NCBI GenBank assembly: GCA_041601535.1
Contig: JBFIHZ010000034.1
Span: 1-20,258, forward strand
DNA length: 20,258 nucleotides
DNA from: JBFIHZ01 sp041601535
GTDB lineage: Bacteria; Pseudomonadota; Gammaproteobacteria; Xanthomonadales; SZUA-36
Direction of reading: 5' to 3'
Part shown: positions 1 to 7,089 of the stretch, in pieces
Layout of the letters: each line of letters starts with the position of its first letter
Position numbering within the stretch: the stretch's first letter is position 1
The notes under the pieces: generated by a model
The model's database searches: none
Told to the model about the DNA's origin: nothing
Seen by the model: only the letters and a program-made list of their open reading frames with translations
Translations under genes and position numbers: made by a program

Positions 1-400
1 CGATAAAGTCCCGCATGTCATTGTCCGCCGGGCGCAGCACCGGGCAGACCTCGGCGCACAGGACGCAGTCCACGCACGCGCTGGCGCGCGTGGCCACCGG
101 GTTTTCGTCGGCGTAGTCAAATACATCCACCGGGCAAATCGACACGCAGGCCGCACAGCCCACGCATTTACCTGGCTTGACCACATCTTCCATCAGCAGC
201 TCCCAGGCCGGGAAGCCGCCGCGGTTCAGCTCGGTACGCCAGGCAAACGCCCATTCGTTCGGGTCAGCATTTTCCTGCAGCAGGCCGCGGTAGCGTTCGA
301 TTACCTGATTGCTGGCCGGGGTGGTCCGGCCCGCTTGCGGCTGCGGTTGTGGTTTCGGTTTTAGTTCGGCTTGCTCAATCCAGGTGTTAACAAGTTTCAT
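1..400 (-). CDS. 4Fe-4S ferredoxin-type protein, probable FrhB-like F420 hydrogenase/dehydrogenase beta subunit (partial)
   Basis: The C-terminal part lies beyond the left edge; 133 codons are visible. Two complete 4Fe-4S motifs are seen, CVGCAACVSICP (Cys 79, 82, 85, 89) and CVDCVLCAEVCP (Cys 109, 112, 115, 119). They follow a Pro/Gln/Lys-rich stretch at residues 13-22 and a helical linker. FrhB-family proteins carry two such clusters ahead of an F420- and FAD-binding domain and pass electrons between F420 and ferredoxin or other carriers. That C-terminal domain is not visible, so the family call rests on the cluster arrangement and on divergent transcription from cofE. The ATG at 400 has only a weak ribosome site; an in-frame GTG at 439 is an alternative. 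A generic ferredoxin-like oxidoreductase subunit is the other possibility. Confidence 0.6.
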   Translation of the reverse strand, partial: MKLVNTWIEQAELKPKPQPQPQAGRTTPASNQVIERYRGLLQENADPNEWAFAWRTELNRGGFPAWELLMEDVVKPGKCVGCAACVSICPVDVFDYADENPVATRASACVDCVLCAEVCPVLRPADNDMRDFI

Positions 401-497
401 AGCGAATGTGTCCAGAACCTCGTTTGAAAGGATATGCACCTAGCCGGTACACCTGCGGGTTCCGAAGTGGCCGGTTAACCTGCTGGCTTACGGCATA

Positions 498-518
498 TTG
501 AACTTGATTCAAGTTCAA
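498..518. promoter_or_regulatory. Perfect 21-bp palindromic operator (site 1), between the FrhB-like gene and cofE
   Basis: The half-site TTGAACTTGA (498-507), a single central T (508) and the exact inverted repeat TCAAGTTCAA (509-518) form a perfect palindrome. It lies 98 bp from the FrhB-like start and 173 bp from the cofE start, in a divergent intergenic region (401-691) that otherwise holds no gene. Odd-length palindromes of this size are typical targets of dimeric TetR-family repressors. A closely matching copy occurs at 9947-9967. No U-rich tract follows either arm, so a terminator is unlikely. Confidence 0.72.
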
Positions 519-534
519 CTCAACGGATCATAAC
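505..534 (+). promoter_or_regulatory. Candidate promoter for cofE-cofD, overlapping operator site 1
   Basis: TTGATT (505-510) resembles a -35 box and CATAAC (529-534) matches four of six -10 positions, with an 18-bp spacer. The -35 box lies inside the palindrome, so a bound repressor would block it. The match is modest and the call is tentative. Confidence 0.3.
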
Positions 535-691
535 AATAAACAATGCCGGACTGCCACTACCTTTATACGAAAAATTTCTCGGGTAATTTGAGAAATAACC
601 GGTCAGATTGCTGAGTCCGGTAAATTTCCAGTTATCATTAGCCGCCGCCAACCCCGGCGAAACTGCAACGCAACAAGGAAAAGAACGCTTT

Positions 692-1456
692 ATGGCCGAA
701 AAAATCAGCTTTCAGGCTGTACATCACATGCCGATGGTTCAGGCCGGTGACGATCTCCCCGGCATGATGATCCAGGCTCTGCGCCAGTCCTCACTGGAAC
801 TGCTCGATGGCGACGTGCTGATCGTGGCCCAGAAAATCGTTTCCAAAGCCGAAGGCAGGATGGTGTTGCTGAGCACTGTCACGCCTTCCGCCGCCGCCAC
901 CGCCCTGGCAGCTGAAACGGACAAGGACCCCCGAATGGTGGAATTGATCCTCAGCGAATCCAGCGAAGTAGTGCGCAAAAACCGTGGCGTGCTGATCGTG
1001 CGGCATAAACTGGGCTTCGTTTGCGCCAATGCCGGCATTGACCAGTCAAATATTTCGCACCAGCAAGGTGAAGCTGCGCTGCTTTTACCACTCGACCCGG
1101 ACGCTTCGGCACAACGCCTGCGCCAGGCCATGGAAAAGCTCAGTGGCAAAAGGCTGGGCATCGTCATCAGTGACAGCATGAACCGGCCCTGGCGCCTGGG
1201 CAGCACCGGAACCGCCATCGGCAGCGCCGGTATCACCGTGCTGGATGACCGGCGCGGGCAACACGACATTTACGGCCGTGAGCTGCACGTCACCATGATC
1301 AACCGGGCAGATTCCATGGCAACGGCAGCCATGCTGGTAATGGGCGAGACCACCGAGAAAGTACCACTGGCACTGGTGCGTGGCGCGGATGCGGACGGCA
1401 GCGATCAGCAAGCCGCAATATGCGTGCGTCCGCTGGCCGAGGACCTGTTCCGGTGA
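692..1456 (+). CDS. cofE: Coenzyme F420:L-glutamate ligase (F420-0:gamma-glutamyl ligase)
   Basis: Adds gamma-linked L-glutamate residues to F420-0 using GTP, building the F420 tail in the cytoplasm. The 254-residue protein has the family's N-terminal signature AQKIVSKAEGR (46-56), CANAGIDQSN (111-120) and SDSMNRPWR (160-168), with DDRRG at 185-189. Its length fits the standalone archaeal/proteobacterial enzyme; the C-terminal nitroreductase-like FMN domain of actinobacterial FbiB is absent. The frame stays open back to a TTG at 608, but the ATG at 692 is chosen because AAGGAA lies 11 bases upstream (675-680) and homology begins there. The stop overlaps the cofD start (GTGA), so the two genes are translationally coupled. 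Operator site 1 lies upstream. Confidence 0.93.
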   Translation: MAEKISFQAVHHMPMVQAGDDLPGMMIQALRQSSLELLDGDVLIVAQKIVSKAEGRMVLLSTVTPSAAATALAAETDKDPRMVELILSESSEVVRKNRGVLIVRHKLGFVCANAGIDQSNISHQQGEAALLLPLDPDASAQRLRQAMEKLSGKRLGIVISDSMNRPWRLGSTGTAIGSAGITVLDDRRGQHDIYGRELHVTMINRADSMATAAMLVMGETTEKVPLALVRGADADGSDQQAAICVRPLAEDLFR

Positions 1457-2442
1457 GCACGCAACACGGGCGCTACCTCGCCTTGACCGGTGGTGTGGGC
1501 GGCGCCAAACTGGCGCTGGGCCTGAGCAAAATCCTGCCGCCGGAACAGCTTACCCTGGTGGTGAATACCGGAGATGATTTTGAGCATCTGGGCCTGCATA
1601 TCTCACCCGATATCGATACCCTGGTTTACACGCTGAGCAGCGAATGCAACCCCGAAACCGGCTGGGGGCGGCGCAATGAAACCTGGCAATTCATGCAAGC
1701 GCTCAAACAGCTCGGAGGTGAAACCTGGTTTAACCTGGGCGACCGGGACCTGGCCATGCATGTGCAACGTACGCGTTTGCTTCGCGGTGGCGAAACCCTT
1801 ACCGGGGTAACGGCCAGGCTGGCATCTGCGCTGGACATCCGGCATACCATTTTGCCCATGTCGGATGATGCGGTGCGCACGCGCGTCAACACGGCTGACG
1901 GCTGGCTTGATTTTCAACATTATTTTGTACGCGAACAATGCGCACCTGCGGTAACCGGCTTTGAATACCGGGGTGCCTCAGCCGCGCAGATCAACCCGGC
2001 CGTAGTGAAAGCTGTGCGGGTCGAGCAGCTGGCAGGCATTATCATCTGCCCCTCCAATCCATTTGCCAGCATCGATCCCATCCTGGCCCTGCCCGGCATG
2101 CGCGCATTGTTGCGTGATGCCAGCGCCCCGGTGATCGCCGTCTCGCCGGTAGTGGGCGGCGCGGCCATCAAGGGGCCTACCGTGAAGATGATGCGGGAGT
2201 TGTCGTTACCGCAATCTGCCAGCGCGGTTGCCGCGCATTACCAGGCCCATACCCCGGGCATGCTGGACGGATTCGTGATCGACCGGCTGGACCGGCATTG
2301 TCAGGCAGAAATCGAGGATATGAACCTCGCCGTGCAGGTGTGTCCCACAGTCATGCAAAGCCTGAGCGATCGCATTTGCCTGGCGGAACACTGCCTGGAG
2401 TTTCTGCAGGACTTGCGGCGGACGGATCAGGCCAGGCGGTAA
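1453..2442 (+). CDS. cofD: 2-phospho-L-lactate transferase type enzyme, F420-0 synthesis
   Basis: Transfers a phospholactyl-type group from its guanylylated donor to the deazaflavin FO, giving F420-0 or its analogue. The 329-residue protein has the glycine-rich LTGGVGGAKLA (11-21), NTGDDF (38-43), SPDIDT (51-56) and NLGDRDL (94-100), all expected of CofD/FbiA. The GTG at 1453 overlaps the cofE stop as GTGA and puts the glycine-rich loop close to the N-terminus, as in the family; the ATG at 1420 would lie inside cofE and is less likely. Known CofD homologues differ in donor (lactyl, enolpyruvyl or glyceryl type), which cannot be read here. The last 16 bp overlap the convergent amidohydrolase gene. 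FO synthase and the guanylyltransferase CofC/FbiD are not in the window. Confidence 0.93.
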   Translation: MSTQHGRYLALTGGVGGAKLALGLSKILPPEQLTLVVNTGDDFEHLGLHISPDIDTLVYTLSSECNPETGWGRRNETWQFMQALKQLGGETWFNLGDRDLAMHVQRTRLLRGGETLTGVTARLASALDIRHTILPMSDDAVRTRVNTADGWLDFQHYFVREQCAPAVTGFEYRGASAAQINPAVVKAVRVEQLAGIIICPSNPFASIDPILALPGMRALLRDASAPVIAVSPVVGGAAIKGPTVKMMRELSLPQSASAVAAHYQAHTPGMLDGFVIDRLDRHCQAEIEDMNLAVQVCPTVMQSLSDRICLAEHCLEFLQDLRRTDQARR

Positions 2443-3425
2443 ACGCGTTCTGCAGTAGCGTGAAATAATTGCGCCTGATCCGTGGCTGAAAGGTGGGCGC
2501 TGACCCGCTTGAATGCATTCCACAGCACCGTGTAGGAGCACGAGGCGCGATCCACCGGGAAGTTGCTTTCAAACATGCAGCGGCTGGCGCCAAACAGTTC
2601 GATTACCCTGAGGTAGTACGGTGCCATGGCCTCTGCCAGCTCAGCAGAACCCGGTGGCTGTTCCCGCTTGTGCCAGCCGAAACCCGCCATGGTCAGGGTG
2701 CGGCCTCCCAGCTTTACACTGACATTCGGGCAGGCTGCCAATTGCGACATGCCGCGCTCCCACACGGCGAACACCGCCTCCTGCTGCCCGGCATAAGGCC
2801 CCACACCCACTGGCCCAGCCTGGTGATTCAGCACCATTGGCAAGCGCGGAAAGGCCAACGCCAGCTCTGCCAACTGCGGCAACTGATGATGGAACACCCA
2901 GGCATCAAAGCTCAGGCCCATGTCCTGCAGGCAGTCCAGGCCAGCGTGAAAGTCCTGGTCCTGCATCAGGTCGGGTGACGGCCGGGTGTGTGCATTATGC
3001 ACTTGTTCACTGGCATCCCAGGCCGTGGCATAACGGATGCCACGGAACCGTTTGCTGGCCTGCATATGCGCTTCCAGCACCGGCTTCACCGCCTGGCCCA
3101 GGCGCAGGTCGGCGAAACCCACGATTCCAGCCGCCAGCTCCACGCTGCTTTCAGCCAGAGGGTAACTTCCTGCCAGCTGTTCGACCCGCTCGGTTTCACC
3201 TACCGGGCGCATGGCCTCGGCACCATCCGGACGATAGAACTGCAGGCATTCGACAAAAACGGTTTTGCGAACCCGGTGGCCACCACCGAGGTCGGCCAGG
3301 AATTCCTCGCTCAGGTAGCGGCTTCCGGGGTGAACCCAGAAATGATGGTGCGGGTCGCAAATCGGCAATTCCGGTGCCAGTGCGTCTTCCTGCGTCAGCG
3401 CCAGCCAGGCTTCGCGGTCAGCCAT
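2427..3425 (-). CDS. Amidohydrolase-2 family TIM-barrel hydrolase (COG3618-like)
   Basis: A 332-residue metal-dependent hydrolase of the amidohydrolase_2 type. The N-terminal metal site is CDPHHHFW, with H26 and H28 forming the HxH pair. Further conserved points are FRGIR (127-131), FHHQ (178-181), LNHQAG (199-204) and the C-terminal SNFPVDR, with D292 as candidate metal or catalytic Asp. Family members include lactonases, ring hydrolases and decarboxylases; I infer hydrolysis of a lactone or ring-opened intermediate here. It is the last gene of the ten-gene catabolic operon. Its start lies inside the DUF35 gene (8-bp overlap) and its end overlaps cofD convergently by 16 bp. The exact substrate is unknown. 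Confidence 0.85.
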   Translation of the reverse strand: MADREAWLALTQEDALAPELPICDPHHHFWVHPGSRYLSEEFLADLGGGHRVRKTVFVECLQFYRPDGAEAMRPVGETERVEQLAGSYPLAESSVELAAGIVGFADLRLGQAVKPVLEAHMQASKRFRGIRYATAWDASEQVHNAHTRPSPDLMQDQDFHAGLDCLQDMGLSFDAWVFHHQLPQLAELALAFPRLPMVLNHQAGPVGVGPYAGQQEAVFAVWERGMSQLAACPNVSVKLGGRTLTMAGFGWHKREQPPGSAELAEAMAPYYLRVIELFGASRCMFESNFPVDRASCSYTVLWNAFKRVSAHLSATDQAQLFHATAERVYRLA

Positions 3426-3849
3426 GCTGCACCGCCACCGCGTCAGGCCGGAAGACCGGCAGGTTCAGATCTTCAGACCAGGGCTCAAATGCCACCTGCA
3501 CTGCCATGCCGCTGGTCAACTCCAATGAACCGCCATGCCGCAGCTGGCTCATCATCACCGGCCCTTCGGCCAACTCAATGAGTGCAATTACGTAGGGGGT
3601 TTCCGCCGCATACGCCGGGCTGACCGGATGGCGCACCACCGTCCAGCTGCGCACCCTGCCGCGTCCGCAGGCCACCACCCAGGAAGGGTCAGGCTGACCG
3701 CAGGCAGCACAAAAGCTGCGGGGATAAAACTGGTACTGCCGGCAGGCATCACACTGCTGGATCAACAACTCCTGGCGCGCGCAGGCGTCCCAGAATGGCT
3801 GCGTTCCCGGAGTCACCGGAGGAAGGAACTTTTGCGGTAAATCAGTCAT
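3418..3849 (-). CDS. DUF35 OB-fold protein with zinc ribbon, partner of the thiolase-like protein
   Basis: A 143-residue protein with an N-terminal zinc ribbon (C33, C36, C47, C50 as CDAC and CAAC) followed by an OB-fold region at about 61-123. This is the DUF35 arrangement. DUF35 proteins bind acyl-CoA and form complexes with non-classical thiolases; the best known case is the DUF35 part of ChsH2, which activates the aldolase Ltp2 in steroid side-chain degradation. The gene overlaps the thiolase-like gene by four bases (ATGA) with a GGAGGG ribosome site at about 3857-3862, so coupled translation of the two partners is likely. Function as an aldolase subunit is inferred from pairing. Confidence 0.86.
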   Translation of the reverse strand: MTDLPQKFLPPVTPGTQPFWDACARQELLIQQCDACRQYQFYPRSFCAACGQPDPSWVVACGRGRVRSWTVVRHPVSPAYAAETPYVIALIELAEGPVMMSQLRHGGSLELTSGMAVQVAFEPWSEDLNLPVFRPDAVAVQHG

Positions 3850-5018
3850 GCACTGCCCTCCGTAGCCAGGATCAGCGTGGCGTGACTTGACAGAATACCG
3901 CCCTGAGCGTGCACCAGCGCGGTCTCCGCCCCGGTAACCTGCCGTTCACCTGCCTGCCGGCGCAATTGCCGCACCATTTCGGTAAGGGCGAACATGGCCC
4001 CGGGATTGCCCGGATGGCAATGCGATAACAGACCGCCGTGGGTATTCATCGGCAGGCTGCCCTGCAGCGACGTTTCACCGCTGGCCACAAAGGCTCCTGC
4101 TTCGCCCTTGGCACAAAAGCCAAGATCTTCCAGTTCAATCAATACCACCGGTGTGAAGCAGTCATAAATACCCGCAACATCGATATCTGCGGGGCCGAGG
4201 CCGGCCATGCGGTAGGCCCGGCGGCCGGACTCTGCCGCGGCCGAGGTGGTCAGGCTGTGCGCCTGGCTGATGTGTTCATGACCATGGCCTTCGCCGGCAC
4301 CGAGGATATATACCGGACGCTGCTTGCCTGCCTGCGCTGGCCCGGCCGCTGTCAGCACCACGGCCGCGCCACCATCAGACACCAGCGAACAATCCAGCAG
4401 ATGCAGCGGATCGGCAATCATACGGGAATCAAGTACCTCTTCGACGGATATCGGCTTGCGCATCTGCGCGGCGGGATTGCGGCCGGCGTGACGGCGCGCC
4501 TCGACCGCCACGGCCGCCAGTTGTTCCGGAGTGGTGCCGTAGGCATCCATATGGGCGCGCGCAATCAGTGCATAAAACGCCGGCACCGTCGGCCCGTAGG
4601 GCGTTTCGAACTGGCGGTGCCCGGTGGATGACTGCATCTGCATGGCCTGCTCACGGCTCAGGCCACTGCGCAGGCTGTCGGCCAGGGATACCAGCACCGT
4701 GCTGCACACCCCGTTGGCGATGGCCATGGCTGCGTTGAAGATGCTGGAATACGTGGTCGCCCCGCCGGCACTGGCCGTGACACAGTAGCGCGGAAAGATC
4801 TGCAGATGCTCGGCCAGGGCCTCGGCCTGGTACATGTGCGGCTCCGCCATGGAGTTGCAACTGACGATGCCATCCACCTGGCTGCGCTCAATGCCGGCGT
4901 CAGCCAGGGCCAGCAAGGCGGCTTCGACGCACAGTTCGGTGGCACCGTAAGCGGGCACCACACCAACTGCGGTATCCGCGGCACCGACGATGGCGACTTT
5001 TCCACGCAGTGATTGCAT
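3846..5018 (-). CDS. Thiolase-like/lipid-transfer-protein-type enzyme, probable Ltp2-like side-chain aldolase
   Basis: A 390-residue thiolase-fold protein of the SCP-x/Ltp branch. Late motifs are clear: IYDCFTPV (284-291), LEDLGFCAKGEAG (296-308), NTHGGLLSHCHPG (325-337) and AQGG (371-374). Where true thiolases have the nucleophilic Cys of the CxGSS loop, this protein reads VTASAGGATTYSS (80-92), without a Cys in the expected place. That fits Ltp2-type retro-aldolases, which cleave a beta-hydroxyacyl-CoA side chain rather than perform CoA thiolysis. It is coupled to a DUF35 gene, as Ltp2 is to ChsH2. CGGAG lies about six to seven bases before the ATG. Thiolase activity with another Cys cannot be excluded. 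Confidence 0.85.
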   Translation of the reverse strand: MQSLRGKVAIVGAADTAVGVVPAYGATELCVEAALLALADAGIERSQVDGIVSCNSMAEPHMYQAEALAEHLQIFPRYCVTASAGGATTYSSIFNAAMAIANGVCSTVLVSLADSLRSGLSREQAMQMQSSTGHRQFETPYGPTVPAFYALIARAHMDAYGTTPEQLAAVAVEARRHAGRNPAAQMRKPISVEEVLDSRMIADPLHLLDCSLVSDGGAAVVLTAAGPAQAGKQRPVYILGAGEGHGHEHISQAHSLTTSAAAESGRRAYRMAGLGPADIDVAGIYDCFTPVVLIELEDLGFCAKGEAGAFVASGETSLQGSLPMNTHGGLLSHCHPGNPGAMFALTEMVRQLRRQAGERQVTGAETALVHAQGGILSSHATLILATEGSA

Positions 5019-5064
5019 TTGAACTCCGTTGACTGACTCGACTGCCCGGGCTGTTCAGGCCACT

Positions 5065-5490
5065 TCAGGCAGCCGTCATGCGCACCACGGCGGAACCGGG
5101 CACCATTACCTCACCCGCCGGGTTGCTGACATACAGGTCCAGGCTGAGTGTGCCAGCGGCCTGATCAACCGCACTCACCCGCCCACCCGAGTACAGCGTT
5201 TCGCCCACATAGGCAGCCCGGCGGTTGCGGTATTCAAACTTTTTCAGTTCGCCGCGGCCCTGCAACCAGTCCTCCGCGCACTGGACCAGCCAGTCGCCCA
5301 TCAGCGGCCCGGCTATCACCAGGCCAGGATAGGATTCAACCTGTTGGGTATAGGGGAGGTCGTAATGAATGCGGTGTGCATTCCACAGTACCGCGTTGTA
5401 CATGAACAGCTGTACGTTATCGACATTGAAGGCGCGGCGCGGCAATTCCTCACCCACCTGCACCTGATCCAGTGGCGGACAGCTGGTCAT
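5065..5490 (-). CDS. MaoC-like dehydratase, catalytic hotdog subunit
   Basis: A 141-residue single hotdog domain with the hydratase motif NAHRIHYDLPY (37-47), including H42 and D44, followed by GLVIAGPLMGDW (56-67). These match the C-terminal catalytic half of two-hotdog enoyl-CoA hydratases. It starts within the stop of the preceding MaoC gene (ATGA overlap), which indicates a heteromeric hydratase of one catalytic and one substrate-binding subunit, as in ChsH1-ChsH2. The likely reaction is hydration of an enoyl-CoA made by the operon's acyl-CoA dehydrogenase, giving the beta-hydroxyacyl-CoA for the thiolase-like aldolase. A 46-bp gap separates it from the thiolase-like gene. Confidence 0.86.
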   Translation of the reverse strand: MTSCPPLDQVQVGEELPRRAFNVDNVQLFMYNAVLWNAHRIHYDLPYTQQVESYPGLVIAGPLMGDWLVQCAEDWLQGRGELKKFEYRNRRAAYVGETLYSGGRVSAVDQAAGTLSLDLYVSNPAGEVMVPGSAVVRMTAA

Positions 5491-5942
5491 CTTACGATCC
5501 GGGTATACACTTCGGTCAGCACGGCATCGCCGGACCGGTCAACTATAGCGGTGGTGATCTCGTAAAAAATCAATGGCCCCTGCCTGCCCTGCTTTTCATA
5601 GATATTGGTCAATGTGCGGTGGGCGGTCAGTTGGTCACCGGCCCTGATGCTGCGGTGGTATTCAATTTGCACTCCACCCGCCATGGCGCGCTTGAGCGGA
5701 AAATCGGGTACCAGCGGGTCACGGGACGTCCCGTCCGGATTGAGCTGATCAAGCTCCACGATGTCCCAGAACAAGGCCACGTGGAACAACGGCGGGGCCT
5801 TTTCCCCGGACAGATAGACCTGCTGCTGTTGCCCGGTAGCCACGGCATACTTGCGGATATCCCGGCGCGTCACCTGCTCGGTTCTGGGCTGGTCCGAAGA
5901 CCCGATGTGCGCCAAAAGTTCGGCTGTCAGCAAACTAGTCAA
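5487..5942 (-). CDS. MaoC N-terminal (FAS1-like) dehydratase subunit, non-catalytic partner
   Basis: Resembles the N-terminal dehydratase domain of two-hotdog hydratases. PLFHVALFWDIVELDQ is present and the DPLVPDFPLKRAMAGGV segment is typical, but the catalytic HxD motif is lacking. It is the usual partner of the next gene, which it overlaps by four bases. The start is uncertain: the frame has no ATG or GTG and is closed upstream by a stop at 5982-5984. TTG codons at 5966, 5942 and 5933 are possible; 5942 is chosen because GGGA lies nine bases ahead of it and family homology begins just after. An ATG at 5985 is in another frame and stops after 16 codons. Confidence 0.8.
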   Translation of the reverse strand: MTSLLTAELLAHIGSSDQPRTEQVTRRDIRKYAVATGQQQQVYLSGEKAPPLFHVALFWDIVELDQLNPDGTSRDPLVPDFPLKRAMAGGVQIEYHRSIRAGDQLTAHRTLTNIYEKQGRQGPLIFYEITTAIVDRSGDAVLTEVYTRIVR

Positions 5943-5986
5943 AACCAGAAATCCCAGAGCCCGCAAGGCGCAACAACTTGTTCATA

Positions 5987-6400
5987 TCAGAACGGCACAT
6001 CCAGGCTGAGATGGCGGCGCTCAATCTGCCAGCCCGCTGCGGTCTTTTTCAGTTCATCACGGTAGACACCACTGGTCATGACCTGGATTTGGCCATCTTC
6101 CGACTGGAAGGCAGCCAGGGTCGATACCACGCTGGCCTGGTCCAGCGTTGCAGTATTGATGAAGATATTGGAAATCACATGCCGCCGGTCCTCGCTGTGG
6201 GCATTCATGGAATCGACCATCAACTGCATGATGGCCTCTCGCCCCTCAAATGCCGGTATCGGATCGGCACCTTTGATCACCAGCTCGAAGCTCGCATCCG
6301 GAGTGAAACAGGCCTCAATCATTTCCGGTTTGCGCTCGTCCAGCCCATGCACGGAGCGCGCCAGCACTTCGTGGATGGCCAGTCTGTCCTCAGGGTTCAT
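5987..6400 (-). CDS. NTF2-like/SnoaL-type protein
   Basis: A 137-residue cone-shaped NTF2-fold protein of the SnoaL/ketosteroid-isomerase-like superfamily, recognised from an N-terminal helical segment, ACFTPDASFEL (30-40), FEGREAI (51-57) and the C-terminal WQIERRHLSLDVPF. A HVISN motif (74-78) recurs in the other two NTF2-like proteins of the window. The superfamily includes isomerases, dehydratases and cyclases, and a small-molecule pocket is expected; the reaction cannot be assigned. GGAGG stands about six bases before the ATG, a strong ribosome site. It lies between the regulator gene and the MaoC pair in the catabolic operon. Confidence 0.85.
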   Translation of the reverse strand: MNPEDRLAIHEVLARSVHGLDERKPEMIEACFTPDASFELVIKGADPIPAFEGREAIMQLMVDSMNAHSEDRRHVISNIFINTATLDQASVVSTLAAFQSEDGQIQVMTSGVYRDELKKTAAGWQIERRHLSLDVPF

Positions 6401-6432
6401 GCTGCCTCCAGTAAATTTGATGCGATCTGCGC

Positions 6433-7041
6433 TTAGCTGAAATCGGCCAGTCGATGCACTGCGGCGTGGAACAAATGACGCGCCTGGATCAGCTCCAGCT
6501 GATCATCGAAAAATGCCGCCGTACGCAAACCGATCAGCATGGAATAAGCCACTTCGGCATAGATACGCGCAGTCTTTTGGTCAATTTCGGTCTGCAGGAA
6601 CAGGCCTTCCAGGTAATCCTTGCAGTAGCGGTCCAGGGCCGCTTTTTCGCTGTGCAACTGTGGGTCATGCACTGCCACCCCGAAACATTCCAGCATAAAA
6701 CCTGTTTCGGAGTTGGTGATGCCCTTGCCGGCAAAAAACAGATCTGCCAGCAACTCAACCTGGCGCGCCGGGGTCTCTTTCCGAAAGGTTTCTATGCGCT
6801 CTTTTATGCGCTGGGCAACCATTTCGAAATAGTGCTCGAGAATGGCGTCCTTGCCGGAAAAGTAATACAGCAAATGGCTGGCGGACATATCCGCCGTGCG
6901 GGCCACATCCCTCAGCGTGGTTTTGGCATAGCCTTGCTGAATGATGCATTGATGAAATGCCTCCAGGATCAACTCACGGCGCTTGTCGCCGCGCGACCCC
7001 GCCAACGGTACTGTTTCTGCCTTGGTTATATTTTTAGCCAT
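6433..7041 (-). CDS. TetR-family transcriptional regulator
   Basis: A 202-residue regulator. The N-terminal helix-turn-helix spans about residues 42-61 (TTLRDVARTADMSASHLLYYF) in the classic TetR context, followed by GKDAIL. The C-terminal helical domain would bind an effector, plausibly a CoA thioester or pathway intermediate. The start is the ATG at 7041; a TTG at 7062 would add seven residues without a better ribosome site. It sits in the middle of the ten-gene operon, 48 bp after the SDR gene and 32 bp before the NTF2-like gene, with no operator of its own. It is the only DNA-binding regulator in the window, hence the candidate for both palindromic sites (498-518 and 9947-9967). Confidence 0.92.
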   Translation of the reverse strand: MAKNITKAETVPLAGSRGDKRRELILEAFHQCIIQQGYAKTTLRDVARTADMSASHLLYYFSGKDAILEHYFEMVAQRIKERIETFRKETPARQVELLADLFFAGKGITNSETGFMLECFGVAVHDPQLHSEKAALDRYCKDYLEGLFLQTEIDQKTARIYAEVAYSMLIGLRTAAFFDDQLELIQARHLFHAAVHRLADFS

Positions 7042-7089
7042 ATTTAAACCACACCTGTGCAATCATCCAACAGCACCGGCCGTATGGAG

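Noticed and set aside
434..478. 14-residue leader-like frame with AAAGGA just before its ATG
   Set aside because: It ends well upstream of cofE, before the palindrome, with no regulatory residue run; chance is the simpler explanation.
498..518. Reading the palindrome as a KstR or KstR2 site because of the steroid-like genes
   Set aside because: Spacing and bases do not fit the actinobacterial motifs as I recall them; only a TetR-type operator is supported.
2837..3595. 252-codon open frame on the plus strand
   Set aside because: Antisense to the amidohydrolase and DUF35 genes; low-complexity Pro/Arg/Ala translation.
3846..5018. Simple beta-oxidation acetyl-CoA acyltransferase
   Set aside because: The nucleophilic Cys loop is not conserved and the gene is coupled to DUF35, so a plain FadA-type call is not supported.
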